A stretch of DNA of 64,000 nt from CAIVAT01 sp964473485 (GCA_964473485.1 CAYYPH010000004.1:106428-170427), one strand, 5' to 3'; counted from the stretch's first letter, positions 33,969-43,398 are shown. The notes: generated by a model not told the origin, from the letters alone. Made by a program: numbers and translations.

Positions 33969-36326
33969 ATGAAAAGCTTTCTGAAACCTATCGCCCGGCA
34001 AACCAGGACCATGATTCTTCTGTTCATCCTTCTGGGCGGTTCCGGACCGGTCAATGCACAAAAAGATTCACTGGTCAGATATGTGAATCCATTCATCGGC
34101 ACCCTCGAAATGGGACATACCTTCCCGGGTGTCTGCGTTCCGTTTGGGTTTGTTCAGCTTAGCCCCGATACCGACACAATCCCTTACGAGAAAGAGGGAA
34201 AATACAACCCGGAGGTTTACCGCTACTGCGCCGGATACCAATTTCTCGATAAAACCATCGTGGGTTTTTCACATACCCATTTCAGCGGGACCGGCCACTC
34301 CGACCTGGGTGATTTCCTTTTGATGCCAACCGTCGGGAGACTTCAGATGAATCCCGGCACTGCAGATCATCCTGAAAAAGGATACCGTTCTGCATACCGG
34401 AAAGAGACCGAAACAGCTTCACCCGGATACTACAAAGTGTTTCTCGACGATCCGGGAGTAACTGCAGAAATGACTGCCAGTACACGTACCGGATTTCACC
34501 AATATACGTTCCCGGAGAACGACAGCGCCCATATCATCCTTGATCTTATACACGGGATATACAACTACGACGGCAAGAACCTTGCGGCATATATCAGGGT
34601 CGTCAACGATACCATGGTGCAGGGATACAGGATTACCAGCGGATGGGCGCGGACCCGGTACCTCTATTTTACCATGATCTTTTCAAAACCATTTATTTCC
34701 TACGGATTATTCAATGAAGATAAACCTGTCTACCGGGGATTCTGGCGAAGGTTCAACCAGCATGAAAACTTCCCGGAATCATCAGGAAAAAAACTCCGGG
34801 CCCATTTTGACTTTCAAACTTTAAAAAATGAAAAAATATGTATAAAAGTAGGCATTTCGGCAGTAAGCATGCAAGGTGCCCTGCTTAATCTGCAGTCAGA
34901 AATTCCGGGATGGGATTTTAGAACAGTCCGACTTCAGTCAGCCAATGAATGGGAAAGGGAACTGCAGAAAATCATTGTCAGCGGTTCTGAAGATCTGAAA
35001 ATTAATTTCTATACTGCTTTTTATCATGCCCTAATGGCCCCTTCGGTTTACCAGGACCTGGATGGCCGGTACCGTGGAATTGATCATGAGATCCACAAGG
35101 CAGAGGGTTTTACCAACTACACCACCTTCTCACTGTGGGACACCTACCGTGCCCAGCATCCGTTTCTTACCCTGTTATATCCTGAACGGACTGCCGACAT
35201 GGTCAACTCCATGCTGGCACATTTCGACCAAAGTCCTGAAAAAATGCTGCCGGTATGGTCTCATCACGGTAATGAGAACTGGTGTATGATCGGTTACCAC
35301 GCGGTACCGGTTATTGCCGATGCCTGTGTGAAAGGGATCAGGGGTTTCGATGCATCCAGGGCATTCAGAACCTGCGTAACCACTTCAAACAATCCGTGGT
35401 ACGACGGTATCGATAATTACCGGAAACTGGGCTATGTCCCCGATGACAAGAGCAATAATTCTGCCTCGGTTACCCTGGAATATGCCTACGACGATTACAC
35501 CATACTCCGCTTTGCCGAATACCTGGCAAACGATCCTGGTTGTGATGCAGAGACCAGGAAATTTGCCGGATCGATGATACCGATATACACGATGCGTTCG
35601 AGGAATTACCAGAATCTGTTTGATCGGGGTACCGGATTTATGCGTGCCAAATCAAGCGACGGTTCCTGGAAATCTCCGTTTGACCCCTTAAGTACACATG
35701 GGCAGGGATTTATTGAGGGAAATTCATGGAACTATTCCTTCTATGTTCCGCACGAGGTGGAGTCACTGAAAACAATGATGGGTGGTGATGCCGCATTTAT
35801 CAGACGGCTTGATTCCTTGTTCACCATGCACCTTGACGACAGCCATTTTGCAGAGACCGAGGATGTGACCCGCGTGGGACTGATCGGCAATTACGTGCAC
35901 GGCAACGAACCCAGTCATCATGTACCATATCTGTATAATTGGACTTCACAACCCTGGAAAACCCAGGAACGGGTGCACCAGGTTGTAAATACAATGTATA
36001 AAAACAAACCCGACGGTCTTTGTGGGAATGATGACTGCGGACAGATGAGCGCATGGTACATTTTCAGTGTGCTTGGCTTCTATCCTGTATGCCCCGGCAG
36101 TACACAATATGCTCTGGGAAGCCCCTGCATGCAGGAAGCATTGATCAGCCTCCCAGGCAAAAAAAAGCTGACCATTACAGCATTGAATTACAGCCCTGAA
36201 AACAGGTATGTCGCCGGTGTTTCATTCAACGGCAAAAGCCTGAAGCACCCTTTTATTGACCACCTCGAACTGGTTGAAGGTGGCGAACTGGTCTTCATGA
36301 TGGCTTCAAAACCTTCTCGTTATTGA
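33969..36326 (+). CDS. GH92 family alpha-mannosidase, secreted
   Basis: GH92 enzymes are calcium-dependent exo-acting alpha-mannosidases that trim N-glycans or mannans. The 785-residue protein has a signal peptide (about 1-33, ending VNAQ), an N-terminal beta-sandwich beginning VNPFIGTLEMGHTFPGV and an (alpha/alpha)6 catalytic domain. Typical GH92 segments are HFSGTGHSDLGDFLLMP, TTFSLWDTYRAQHPFLTLLY, the GNEPSHH loop near residue 645 and GNDDCGQMSAWY from residue 686, which carry catalytic acid/base and metal-binding residues. Length and order fit the family. It stands apart from other glycosidase genes, and the exact linkage cleaved cannot be read. Confidence 0.94.
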   Translation: MKSFLKPIARQTRTMILLFILLGGSGPVNAQKDSLVRYVNPFIGTLEMGHTFPGVCVPFGFVQLSPDTDTIPYEKEGKYNPEVYRYCAGYQFLDKTIVGFSHTHFSGTGHSDLGDFLLMPTVGRLQMNPGTADHPEKGYRSAYRKETETASPGYYKVFLDDPGVTAEMTASTRTGFHQYTFPENDSAHIILDLIHGIYNYDGKNLAAYIRVVNDTMVQGYRITSGWARTRYLYFTMIFSKPFISYGLFNEDKPVYRGFWRRFNQHENFPESSGKKLRAHFDFQTLKNEKICIKVGISAVSMQGALLNLQSEIPGWDFRTVRLQSANEWERELQKIIVSGSEDLKINFYTAFYHALMAPSVYQDLDGRYRGIDHEIHKAEGFTNYTTFSLWDTYRAQHPFLTLLYPERTADMVNSMLAHFDQSPEKMLPVWSHHGNENWCMIGYHAVPVIADACVKGIRGFDASRAFRTCVTTSNNPWYDGIDNYRKLGYVPDDKSNNSASVTLEYAYDDYTILRFAEYLANDPGCDAETRKFAGSMIPIYTMRSRNYQNLFDRGTGFMRAKSSDGSWKSPFDPLSTHGQGFIEGNSWNYSFYVPHEVESLKTMMGGDAAFIRRLDSLFTMHLDDSHFAETEDVTRVGLIGNYVHGNEPSHHVPYLYNWTSQPWKTQERVHQVVNTMYKNKPDGLCGNDDCGQMSAWYIFSVLGFYPVCPGSTQYALGSPCMQEALISLPGKKKLTITALNYSPENRYVAGVSFNGKSLKHPFIDHLELVEGGELVFMMASKPSRY

Positions 36327-36436
36327 ATTCTTAACGGTTTTTCGTACGTCAGAAAAATTATCCATCCCCCGGACAACCTGCAAGGATTTTTACGTCTGAT
36401 TGTCAGGTGGGTTTACTGTGTCTTGTTAAAAAACAG

Positions 36437-36444
36437 TACCTTTG
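36437..36444 (+). promoter_or_regulatory. Likely -7 element of the subtilisin gene
   Basis: TACCTTTG matches TAnnTTTG and lies 42 nt before the start codon. A TTTA about 21 nt upstream could be a weak -33 element. Confidence 0.4.
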
Positions 36445-36486
36445 CAGTGATTACTGAATCAATTTTATATAAACTGAACTACCCAT

Positions 36487-38172
36487 ATGAAAACAATATT
36501 CACCATACTTTTTTTCTTTCTGGCAGCCACCGTTCTGTTTGCCCAGACGACCGATGAGAAACATGTGGTGTTTCTCAAGAATAAGGACAACAATCCTTAT
36601 TCACTCTCCAACCCTGAAGCGTTTCTTACCCAGCGGGCCATCGACCGCCGGACCAGGTACGGGATCTCCCTTGATAATAAGGACTTGCCCGTCACTCCAA
36701 CGTATGTTAGTCAGATTGCAGCCACGGGCGCACAGGTGGTCTACACGCTGAAGTGGTTCAATGCAGTGGTCATTGCTACCGATAACCAGACCATTCTCAA
36801 TACCATTGCATCACTTCCGTTTGTCGACCATATTGACAAGGTGGTTCCGAAGAATCCGCAGCGATCGGCCGAAATGCAAAGCATAAACAGCATCGGAGGT
36901 ATTCCTCCCTACACAATCAAACCCTCCATCCCATCTTTGAAACCAAAAGCCGGAATGACCTTTAACTATGGCCAGGCCTACAACCAGGTTCATATGATTG
37001 CAGTCGACGGATTGCATGATCTCGGATTTGCCGGCGAAGGTATGATGATCGCTGTGCTCGATGCTGGTTTCTGCCGGGTGGATGAACTCACGGCCTTCGA
37101 CAGCCTCTTTCAGAATAACCGTATACTCGGTACCCGCGATTTCCATCTTCCCGGTAATAATGTTTATGCATACGACATGCATGATCACGGTACGAGCGTG
37201 CTATCGACAATGGGAGCGAATCTGCCCGGCGAGATCGTCGGAACCGCTCCGCATGCAAGCTACTGGCTCGTGAGAACCGAAGTGGGCGAGTACGAAGCGC
37301 TGATCGAGGAGTACAACTGGGCCGGCGGCGCCGAATTTGCCGACAGCCTTGGGGTTGATATCATCAACTCTTCGCTGGGATATACCACTTTCGACAATCC
37401 CGTTTATGACCACACTTACGCCGACATGGATGGCAATACGACCCCTGTGACCCGCGCCGCCGATATGGCAACCAGCCGGGGAATGTTGGTTGTTAACAGT
37501 GCCGGAAATTCAGGTGGATCATCGTGGCAATATATCGGGGCACCTGCCGATGGTGATAGTGTGTTTTCCATCGGGGCTGTTGATGGTGCCGGCAATTACG
37601 CCTCATTCAGCTCAACCGGTCCCACTTACGACGGAAGGATCAAACCTGATGTTACGGCCCAGGGATCCGGTACAATCGTCGTTTCCAGCTGGGGATGGAT
37701 TGGTCCGGGATATGGTACCTCTTTCTCCTCTCCGGTCGTGGCAGGAGCACTTGCCTGCCTCTGGCAGTCAGTGCTTCCATTTTCAGCCCAGGAAGTGCGT
37801 AATGCTGTCAGGTCTACCGCCTCAAATGCAGGCACTCCCGACAACTTTTACGGATATGGCATCCCCAATATGTCGAACGCCCGTCTGCTGTTAAGCGCCC
37901 CCGGGTCAAGGGATATCCCCCGGAGCGACTTTAAAGTTTCTCCTAATCCGTTTAAAGGACAGCCCGTGCTGCTTTACACTGGTGAGAAATCCGTGAATGC
38001 ACGGGTTGATATCCTGGCTGTTTCCGGACAACTGCTTTCGTCCCGTGCATTCGAATTGGGTTCAACGACTAGCATCATCCTCAGGGATCTTGAAAAAGTG
38101 CCTGCCGGTCTTTACTTCATCAGGATAACGAGTGAAAGAGGCCAGCAGGTGATCAGGGCCGTGAAACTCTGA
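36487..38172 (+). CDS. Subtilisin-like S8 serine peptidase with type IX sorting domain
   Basis: This 561-residue secreted protease has a signal peptide (1-20, ending LFAQ), an N-terminal prodomain (about 21-160), an S8 catalytic domain and a C-terminal type IX sorting domain (about 475-561, FKVSPNPFKGQPVLLY ... VPAGLYFIRITSERGQQVIRAVKL). The catalytic triad is visible: D192 (MIAVLDAGF), H234 (DMHDHGTSVLS) and S412 (GYGTSFSSPVVAG), with N341 (SAGNSG) as the oxyanion residue. It would be exported through the outer membrane and degrade proteins outside the cell. It is convergent with the peroxiredoxin gene. Confidence 0.94.
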   Translation: MKTIFTILFFFLAATVLFAQTTDEKHVVFLKNKDNNPYSLSNPEAFLTQRAIDRRTRYGISLDNKDLPVTPTYVSQIAATGAQVVYTLKWFNAVVIATDNQTILNTIASLPFVDHIDKVVPKNPQRSAEMQSINSIGGIPPYTIKPSIPSLKPKAGMTFNYGQAYNQVHMIAVDGLHDLGFAGEGMMIAVLDAGFCRVDELTAFDSLFQNNRILGTRDFHLPGNNVYAYDMHDHGTSVLSTMGANLPGEIVGTAPHASYWLVRTEVGEYEALIEEYNWAGGAEFADSLGVDIINSSLGYTTFDNPVYDHTYADMDGNTTPVTRAADMATSRGMLVVNSAGNSGGSSWQYIGAPADGDSVFSIGAVDGAGNYASFSSTGPTYDGRIKPDVTAQGSGTIVVSSWGWIGPGYGTSFSSPVVAGALACLWQSVLPFSAQEVRNAVRSTASNAGTPDNFYGYGIPNMSNARLLLSAPGSRDIPRSDFKVSPNPFKGQPVLLYTGEKSVNARVDILAVSGQLLSSRAFELGSTTSIILRDLEKVPAGLYFIRITSERGQQVIRAVKL

Positions 38173-38190
38173 TAACGACCTGTTACCGGT

Positions 38191-38922
38191 TTATTTCATC
38201 TTCTTGAACCATACATACCAATCCAGTTCATAGAGATCAGGATTTTTCTCTGCTCTGCGTTTTTCTGCTTCACTCACTGTCTGGGGGCTTGGCAGCATTA
38301 CATCCTGGCCCGGGAACCAGTTGGCAGGAGTAAGATATTTATTCCCATCGGTCTCCTGGAGAGCAATTAGCGTCCTCCTGATCTCCTCCAGGTTTCGGCC
38401 TACATCGTCAGGGTAAAAGAATATAGCCCTTACCCTGTCGTCCGTATCAATGATAAAAACCCCTCTGACATCCTTCTTTGAATTGGGACTTGTGCTGATC
38501 ATACCGTATTTCTGGGAGATCTCGAGGGTATTGTCGGAAATTAAGGGAAACTTTATCTTCACCTTTTTTCTGCCTTTGTATTCCATGGCTTCCATTGATT
38601 TAACCCATTCTATGTGACTGTTCAGGTTGTCAGTGGATATTACCAATAATTTAGTTTTCAGGCTTTCAAAATCGTCCTGCAGGTAGGCCCATTCGAGGAT
38701 TTCAGAAGTGCAAACGGGAGTAAAATCGGCCGGGTGACTGAAGAGGATTTTCCATTTTCCATAATAATCATCCGGGAAATTGACCTTCCCCTGCGTTGAT
38801 GCAGCAGTAAATTTCGGGCATCCCTCGCCCAGCATGGGTATGCGCATGTTCTTGGTGTCCTGTGCAATAACACCAGTCACAAGGACCAGGCTTATACAGT
38901 ATACTATTATTGCGTTTTTCAT
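38191..38922 (-). CDS. Peroxiredoxin, 1-Cys (Prx6-like), exported
   Basis: This 243-residue peroxidase reduces hydrogen peroxide or alkyl peroxides. It has a thioredoxin fold with the peroxidatic Cys C71 in FSHPADFTPVCTSE, followed by ILEWAYLQDDFESLKTKLLV and a long C-terminal extension (LIALQETDGNKYLTPANWFP), as in the Prx6 group. No resolving Cys is in the usual place; the only other Cys in the mature part is C35. Unlike most family members it has a signal peptide (about 1-21, ending VIAQ), so it acts in the periplasm. Confidence 0.93.
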   Translation of the reverse strand: MKNAIIVYCISLVLVTGVIAQDTKNMRIPMLGEGCPKFTAASTQGKVNFPDDYYGKWKILFSHPADFTPVCTSEILEWAYLQDDFESLKTKLLVISTDNLNSHIEWVKSMEAMEYKGRKKVKIKFPLISDNTLEISQKYGMISTSPNSKKDVRGVFIIDTDDRVRAIFFYPDDVGRNLEEIRRTLIALQETDGNKYLTPANWFPGQDVMLPSPQTVSEAEKRRAEKNPDLYELDWYVWFKKMK

Positions 38923-38950
38923 ATCTTATTTTTAATTAGATTGTTTCCAA

Positions 38951-38958
38951 CAAAGATA
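38951..38958 (-). promoter_or_regulatory. Likely -7 element of the peroxiredoxin gene
   Basis: TATCTTTG on the - strand, 29 nt before the start codon, fits TAnnTTTG. A TTC about 19 nt upstream is a weak -33 match. Confidence 0.45.
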
Positions 38959-38997
38959 CAACATAAAAGCAACCATTGAAAAAAAATGAAAAGAATC

Positions 38998-39028
38998 TTG
39001 ACAACCCTTGAAAAATGTATTATTATTG
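38998..39028 (+). promoter_or_regulatory. Possible promoter of the SPFH gene cluster
   Basis: TTG (38998-39000) and TATTATTG (39021-39028) are 20 nt apart; the second differs from TAnnTTTG at one base. The SPFH start codon is 40 nt downstream. Confidence 0.4.
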
Positions 39029-39068
39029 CAATTTCATTTTAATATCATTTTAATACCATCAAGAAGTC

Positions 39069-39938
39069 ATGGAAAAAGAAAAAATCACAACAGCATCATC
39101 AGGATATCTTTGTGTTATCCTGTTCTTTGTACTGCTTGGCCTGGGGATCGTGGGCATTTTACAATTCAACCAAACCATTCCCTTGCTGATCCTTTCACTG
39201 ATACTGATTCTTGCGGCCATTGTCTGCGTCATCGGCCTGGTGGTGGTCAACCCCAACGAATCGGTGGTAATAACTCTGTTTGGAGCCTATAAAGGTACCC
39301 TGAAGACAAACGGTTTTTTCTGGGTCAACCCTTTTTATCTCAGGAAAAAGATCTCACTTCGTGCGCGAAATCTGAACCGTGAACCGATTAAGGTGAACGA
39401 TAAGCTGGGCAATCCCATCATGATCGGGATCGTACTGGTCTGGAAGGTTGAGGAGACCTTCAAGGCCGCCTTTGAAGTTGATGATTATGCCCATTTTGTT
39501 GATATTCAGAGCGAATCGGCCACCAGAAAACTGGCCGGGCATTATGCCTACGACAATTTCGACGATGAACAGAAGGAGATTACCCTCCGTGCAGGAGGCG
39601 AGGAGGTCCACCAGGCACTGGAGAATGAGCTCTCGGAACGGCTTGCCATGGCAGGTATCAAAGTACTCGAAGCGCGTATCAGCTACCTGGCCTATGCAAG
39701 CGAGATCGCCGGGGCCATGCTTCGCCGCCAGCAAGCTACCGCGGTCGTTGCTGCACGCACCAAAATCGTAGAAGGAGCCGTAAGTATGGTCGAATTGGCC
39801 CTGGATCAGCTAAGCCAGAAACATGTGGTGGAACTCGATGAAGATAAGAAAGCCACCATGGTCAGCAATTTGATGGTGGTTCTTTGCTCGGATAAAGACA
39901 CCACTCCTGTGGTGAATACCGGTACCCTCTACCAATAG
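39069..39938 (+). CDS. SPFH/Band 7 domain membrane protein
   Basis: This 289-residue member of the stomatin/prohibitin/flotillin superfamily has two membrane helices near the N-terminus (about 15-33 and 37-60), then the Band 7 domain starting VVNPNESVVITLFGAYKGTL and including TNGFFWVNPFYLRKKISLRA. The C-terminal part is helical (YLAYASEIAGAMLRRQQATA). Such proteins form oligomeric scaffolds in membrane microdomains. The next two genes, a small Arc-like protein and a DUF1648 protein, follow without gaps, and this trio probably works together. No protease partner of the NfeD type is encoded nearby. Confidence 0.92.
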   Translation: MEKEKITTASSGYLCVILFFVLLGLGIVGILQFNQTIPLLILSLILILAAIVCVIGLVVVNPNESVVITLFGAYKGTLKTNGFFWVNPFYLRKKISLRARNLNREPIKVNDKLGNPIMIGIVLVWKVEETFKAAFEVDDYAHFVDIQSESATRKLAGHYAYDNFDDEQKEITLRAGGEEVHQALENELSERLAMAGIKVLEARISYLAYASEIAGAMLRRQQATAVVAARTKIVEGAVSMVELALDQLSQKHVVELDEDKKATMVSNLMVVLCSDKDTTPVVNTGTLYQ

Positions 39939-39942
39939 GCCG

Positions 39943-40119
39943 ATGAGCAAGAAAAAAGTGTTTATGCTCCGGATCGACCAGGAGGTTTACAATGCCCTTG
40001 AAAAATGGGCAGCGGATGAATTCAGGTCCGTGAACGGTCAGCTCGAATGGCTGATTGTATCGATGTTAAAAGATGCCGGACGCATATCTAAAAAAAACAG
40101 TGAAAAAGGGAATGTATGA
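39943..40119 (+). CDS. Arc-like ribbon-helix-helix protein, 58 residues
   Basis: This small gene starts four bases after the SPFH stop and overlaps the next start codon by four bases (ATGA), so it is certainly in a tight operon. It encodes MSKKKVFMLRIDQEVYNALE, then KWAADEFRSVNGQLEWLIVS and a Lys-rich end. The order is a short beta strand (KVFMLRI), then two helices with the Arc/MetJ-type pattern (DQEVYNALEKWA and SVNGQLEWLIVSML). This is the usual Arc-family DNA-binding protein found after SPFH genes. It may repress its own operon; a non-DNA role cannot be excluded. Confidence 0.85.
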   Translation: MSKKKVFMLRIDQEVYNALEKWAADEFRSVNGQLEWLIVSMLKDAGRISKKNSEKGNV

Positions 40120-40652
40120 TCAGCCTGTCAATGTTCAGACGGAAAGAAACCGACCGCCCTATAGTCCGACCAGGAATGACACCGCTCGATTGGATCCTTG
40201 AAATGCTTGCACTGATCAGCTTGCTTGGGTTTTTTGGTTTCGTCATCTACCACTATCCCCGCCTTCCCGATGTAATCCCTACCCATTTCAACGCGGCAGG
40301 GGTTCCCGATGGTTATGACAGCAAAAATACGCTCTGGTCGTTACCCGCAATCGGTTTGTTTGTTTATGTCCTGCTCTCATTGGTCAATCTGATACCGCAT
40401 AAGTTCAATTATGTGAAAAAAATAACCCCGCAGAATGCGCTTCGTCAGTATACCCTGGCAACGAGGTTTATCCGGATCCTGAAAATTATCCTGGTTATTC
40501 TGTTCTTTTTCATCAGCAAGGGCACGGTCGATGTGGCAACCGGTCTTTCAGGGGGCCTTGGGTTATGGTTTATGCCGGTCTTTATGTCGATGATCTTTAT
40601 TCCTTTGATTATTTTCCTGATAACCTCATCCAAAAGGGATAAGGACGGATAA
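40116..40652 (+). CDS. DUF1648 membrane protein
   Basis: This 178-residue membrane protein has four hydrophobic helices (about 27-48, 75-95, 118-138, 145-165). The DUF1648 signature lies in the first third: YPRLPDVIPTHFNAAGVPDG, followed by a Trp-containing segment (NTLWSLPAIGLF). In Bacillus the related SdpI domain gives immunity to a toxin, but DUF1648 proteins of this kind mostly have no known role. Its start overlaps the stop of the Arc-like gene, so expression is coupled with the SPFH protein. Confidence 0.85.
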   Translation: MISLSMFRRKETDRPIVRPGMTPLDWILEMLALISLLGFFGFVIYHYPRLPDVIPTHFNAAGVPDGYDSKNTLWSLPAIGLFVYVLLSLVNLIPHKFNYVKKITPQNALRQYTLATRFIRILKIILVILFFFISKGTVDVATGLSGGLGLWFMPVFMSMIFIPLIIFLITSSKRDKDG

Positions 40653-40708
40653 TATTCCTGGAGGTAAGCCTCTTATGTTGTTTACCGGTATGATTTACCG
40701 GGAAATTC

Positions 40709-40716
40709 TATCTTTG
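40709..40716 (+). promoter_or_regulatory. Likely -7 element of tyrS
   Basis: TATCTTTG fits TAnnTTTG and lies 13 nt before the start codon, which implies a very short leader. No good TTG is present 19-21 nt upstream. A direct repeat TTTACCGG (40681 and 40694) lies just before it. Confidence 0.4.
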
Positions 40717-40729
40717 CAAAAAAATCAAT

Positions 40730-42010
40730 ATGAATTTCATTGAGGAGCTCCGCTGGCGGGGAATGATCCACGATATGACCCCCGGCACTGAAGAAGAGCT
40801 TTCGAAGGGAATGGTTTCCGGATACATCGGGTACGACCCAACCAGCGATTCTCTCCACATCGGGAACCTGGCCACAATTATGATGCTGGTCCATCTTCAG
40901 CGGGCCGGGCATAAACCGTATGCCCTGGTTGGCGGCGCTACAGGCATGATCGGGGATCCATCGGGAAAATCGGAGGAACGTAACCTGCTCGACGAAAATA
41001 TTTTACGTCACAATCAGGCATGTATCCGCAAACAGCTCGAGAAATTCCTTGATTTCTCCGGTGGGTCAAATGCGGCTGAAGTGGTAAACAATTACGACTG
41101 GATCAGGGAATTCTCCTTCCTTCAGTTTCTTCGCGATGTCGGCAAGCATATCACTGTTAATTATATGATTGCCAAGGACTCGGTAAAGAAGAGGATGGAA
41201 TCGGGTAGCGGGATCTCTTTTACTGAATTCACTTACCAATTGGTGCAGGGATATGATTTCTGCTGGCTTTACGAACACAAAGGAGTGAGGCTTCAGATGG
41301 GTGGTTCTGATCAATGGGGTAACATCGTCACCGGAACCGAGCTGATCAGGCGGAAACTTGGCGGTGAGGCATATGCACTTACCTGTCCGCTGATAACCAA
41401 AGCCGATGGCGGAAAGTTTGGAAAATCAGAATCGGGCAACGTATGGCTCGACCCTGCCCGGACGTCTCCCTACCAGTTTTATCAGTTCTGGCTCAATACA
41501 AGCGATGCCGACGCCTCCGAATACATAAAAAAATTCACCCTGCTTTCAAAAGAAGAAATTGAAAGTCTGCAGAAACAGCATGATGAGGCTCCGCATCTGC
41601 GGGTTTTGCAAAAGGCGCTGGCCAGCGATATAACCGTCAGGGTGCATTCCAGGGAAGATCTTGACAACGCCATTGAAGCTTCCGAAATTCTTTTCGGCAA
41701 AGGCACCAACGAAACCCTGCGTAAATTGGATGAACCAACCTTTCTGTCCATATTCGAGGGTGTGCCTCAATGCGAGATCAGCCGCGATGAAATTGCACAA
41801 CCACTTACCATCATTGACTTCCTGTCAGAAAAAACAGGGATATTTCAATCAAAAGGCGAAGCCAGGCGTATGCTCCGCGAGGGATGCGTCCAGGTGAACA
41901 AAGCAAAGATCTCCGAGGGTGATACCATCACAGCCGAACAATTGCTGAGCAACAAATACCTGGTGATACAAAAAGGAAAGAAAAACTATTTTCTCGTCAA
42001 GGTTATCTAA
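40730..42010 (+). CDS. tyrS: Tyrosyl-tRNA synthetase
   Basis: This enzyme charges tRNA-Tyr with tyrosine. The 426-residue class Ic protein has the first signature as HIGN (43-46 in DSLHIGNLATI), the tyrosine-binding QLVQGYDF and LQMGGSDQWGNI, the second signature KFGKS (229-233), and a C-terminal S4 RNA-binding domain (about 355-426, IFQSKGEARRMLREGCVQVN). It is the bacterial TyrS type of usual length. Confidence 0.97.
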   Translation: MNFIEELRWRGMIHDMTPGTEEELSKGMVSGYIGYDPTSDSLHIGNLATIMMLVHLQRAGHKPYALVGGATGMIGDPSGKSEERNLLDENILRHNQACIRKQLEKFLDFSGGSNAAEVVNNYDWIREFSFLQFLRDVGKHITVNYMIAKDSVKKRMESGSGISFTEFTYQLVQGYDFCWLYEHKGVRLQMGGSDQWGNIVTGTELIRRKLGGEAYALTCPLITKADGGKFGKSESGNVWLDPARTSPYQFYQFWLNTSDADASEYIKKFTLLSKEEIESLQKQHDEAPHLRVLQKALASDITVRVHSREDLDNAIEASEILFGKGTNETLRKLDEPTFLSIFEGVPQCEISRDEIAQPLTIIDFLSEKTGIFQSKGEARRMLREGCVQVNKAKISEGDTITAEQLLSNKYLVIQKGKKNYFLVKVI

Positions 42011-42020
42011 ATTCTATCCC

Positions 42021-42311
42021 ATGATACTCTCTTCCTGCGGACTGATCTGTTCTGATTGCGAATTTTTCGGCAACCAATGCAATGGATGCCACAACGTAAA
42101 AGGACAAACTTTCTGGGCACTCGAGCATATGCCTGCAAAGGTTTGCCCGCTGTATCATTGCGCAGTCAACGAACGCCATTATAAAGACTGTGGTGACTGC
42201 CATGAATTGCCCTGTAAAACATTCCGCGAAATGAAAGATCCGAACGCTTCAGACGAAGAACACCGCCAGGGATTGATCGACCGGGTGCAGCGTCTGAAGC
42301 ATCAGGTTTGA
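42021..42311 (+). CDS. DUF3795 Cys-rich small protein
   Basis: This 96-residue protein has the Cys pattern of DUF3795: CGLICSDCEFFGNQCNGC at the start (C6, C10, C13 and two more), then CPLYHCAV and CGDCHELPCKTF. The spacing suggests metal or Fe-S binding, but no role is established. It begins 10 nt after tyrS. Its 3' end overlaps that of the convergent next gene by 10 bp. Confidence 0.85.
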   Translation: MILSSCGLICSDCEFFGNQCNGCHNVKGQTFWALEHMPAKVCPLYHCAVNERHYKDCGDCHELPCKTFREMKDPNASDEEHRQGLIDRVQRLKHQV

Positions 42312-42760
42312 TCTGACGCGCTGTCCAGGATTTTTTCGGCAATACGCACGGCATCTTTCACGAATTGCGGACAAAGCGTGGTATGTAACTGCAATTCGCT
42401 GATCATCCGTTTTCCTTCGGTATCGTTCATATCAAGACCCCTCAACAGCGTTCTGCAATCGAGCGAACCATGTCGCGCTTTAAATTCGTCGCAGAATTTT
42501 ACGGTGAGGTCGTAGGTTTGTTCCTTGGCTGAGACATCATCCTCCACCCCCATGCCTTTGATTAATCCAAGCGCCATCAGGGCACCTGTAACAGCGCCGC
42601 AGGTTAACTGCTGCTTGCCCATGCCCCCTCCGAACGAACAGGCTACCTTCATGCAATGATCAACTGACAAGCCCGATTCCTCACCGAAAACGGCCAGAAC
42701 TGCCTGTGCACAATTGAATTTCCGGTCGAAATAACCGGCTGCTTTTTCCGCTTTTTCCAT
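42302..42760 (-). CDS. C-GCAxxG-C-C family redox protein
   Basis: This protein of about 152 residues has the family pattern: FNCAQAVL, then CMKVACSFGGGMGKQQLTCG, CDEFKARHGSLDCRTLL and a late LCPQFV. The conserved Cys residues suggest a redox or metal-binding centre, and members are often found with oxidoreductases or flavodoxins, as here. The start at 42760 (MEKAEKAAGYFD) is preferred because it matches the usual N-terminus; an ATG at 42790 would add ten residues. The biochemical role is unknown. Confidence 0.85.
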   Translation of the reverse strand: MEKAEKAAGYFDRKFNCAQAVLAVFGEESGLSVDHCMKVACSFGGGMGKQQLTCGAVTGALMALGLIKGMGVEDDVSAKEQTYDLTVKFCDEFKARHGSLDCRTLLRGLDMNDTEGKRMISELQLHTTLCPQFVKDAVRIAEKILDSASDQT

Positions 42761-42855
42761 AAGATAAAAATTAGATTCTGATACCACCATCTTGCCGGTC
42801 GGTCCTTACAAAGATTGATCGCAAAATTCGCAAGATTTCATAAATTTACAACGCC

Positions 42856-43377
42856 ATGAAAACGCTTGTCACTTACTGGACCAAAACAGGTAATACGGTG
42901 AAGGTTGCCGAAGCTATTTACCGGAAAATCTCTTGTGAGAAATCCCTGATCCCGCTTTCACAGGTTTCGTCGGTCGATGAGTACGATTTGATCTTTCTCG
43001 GCTTTCCCATTATGCAATTCGGGGTTCCGCGACCGGTTACCCATTTTATCAGACACTTTCTGAACGGCAAACCCGTTGCACTCTTTGTTACCCATGCCAT
43101 CATCAGCAACAGTTCCGACCTGATCCAGCGAACCATGCTGGTGAAAGAACTGGAGAAATGCCGGGAGGCATGCATACAGACCGATCTTCGCGGTTTGTTC
43201 CATTGTCAGGGTGAATTGTCGGAACAAATGGCCGCCGAGATGATAAAAACAGGTATCCCAACGCTTGCCGGATTTGCGCAGATGCGTCAGCTTACGGTCG
43301 GGCACCCTGATCCTGACGAACTGGACCGGGCCGCAGATTTTGCCTGGGAGATTTGTTTATCCTTTTCTCCCGGTTAA
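42856..43377 (+). CDS. Flavodoxin-family protein
   Basis: This 173-residue protein has a flavodoxin-like fold. The FMN phosphate loop is TYWTKTGNTVKVAEAI near the N-terminus, and FLGFPIMQFGVPRPVTHFI matches the second FMN loop. It should act as a single-electron carrier or reductase partner. It is divergent from the C-GCAxxG-C-C gene, and the two may share regulation. The region between holds no full promoter match. Confidence 0.85.
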   Translation: MKTLVTYWTKTGNTVKVAEAIYRKISCEKSLIPLSQVSSVDEYDLIFLGFPIMQFGVPRPVTHFIRHFLNGKPVALFVTHAIISNSSDLIQRTMLVKELEKCREACIQTDLRGLFHCQGELSEQMAAEMIKTGIPTLAGFAQMRQLTVGHPDPDELDRAADFAWEICLSFSPG

Positions 43378-43398
43378 TTGACGGGGATATCCTGAGAA

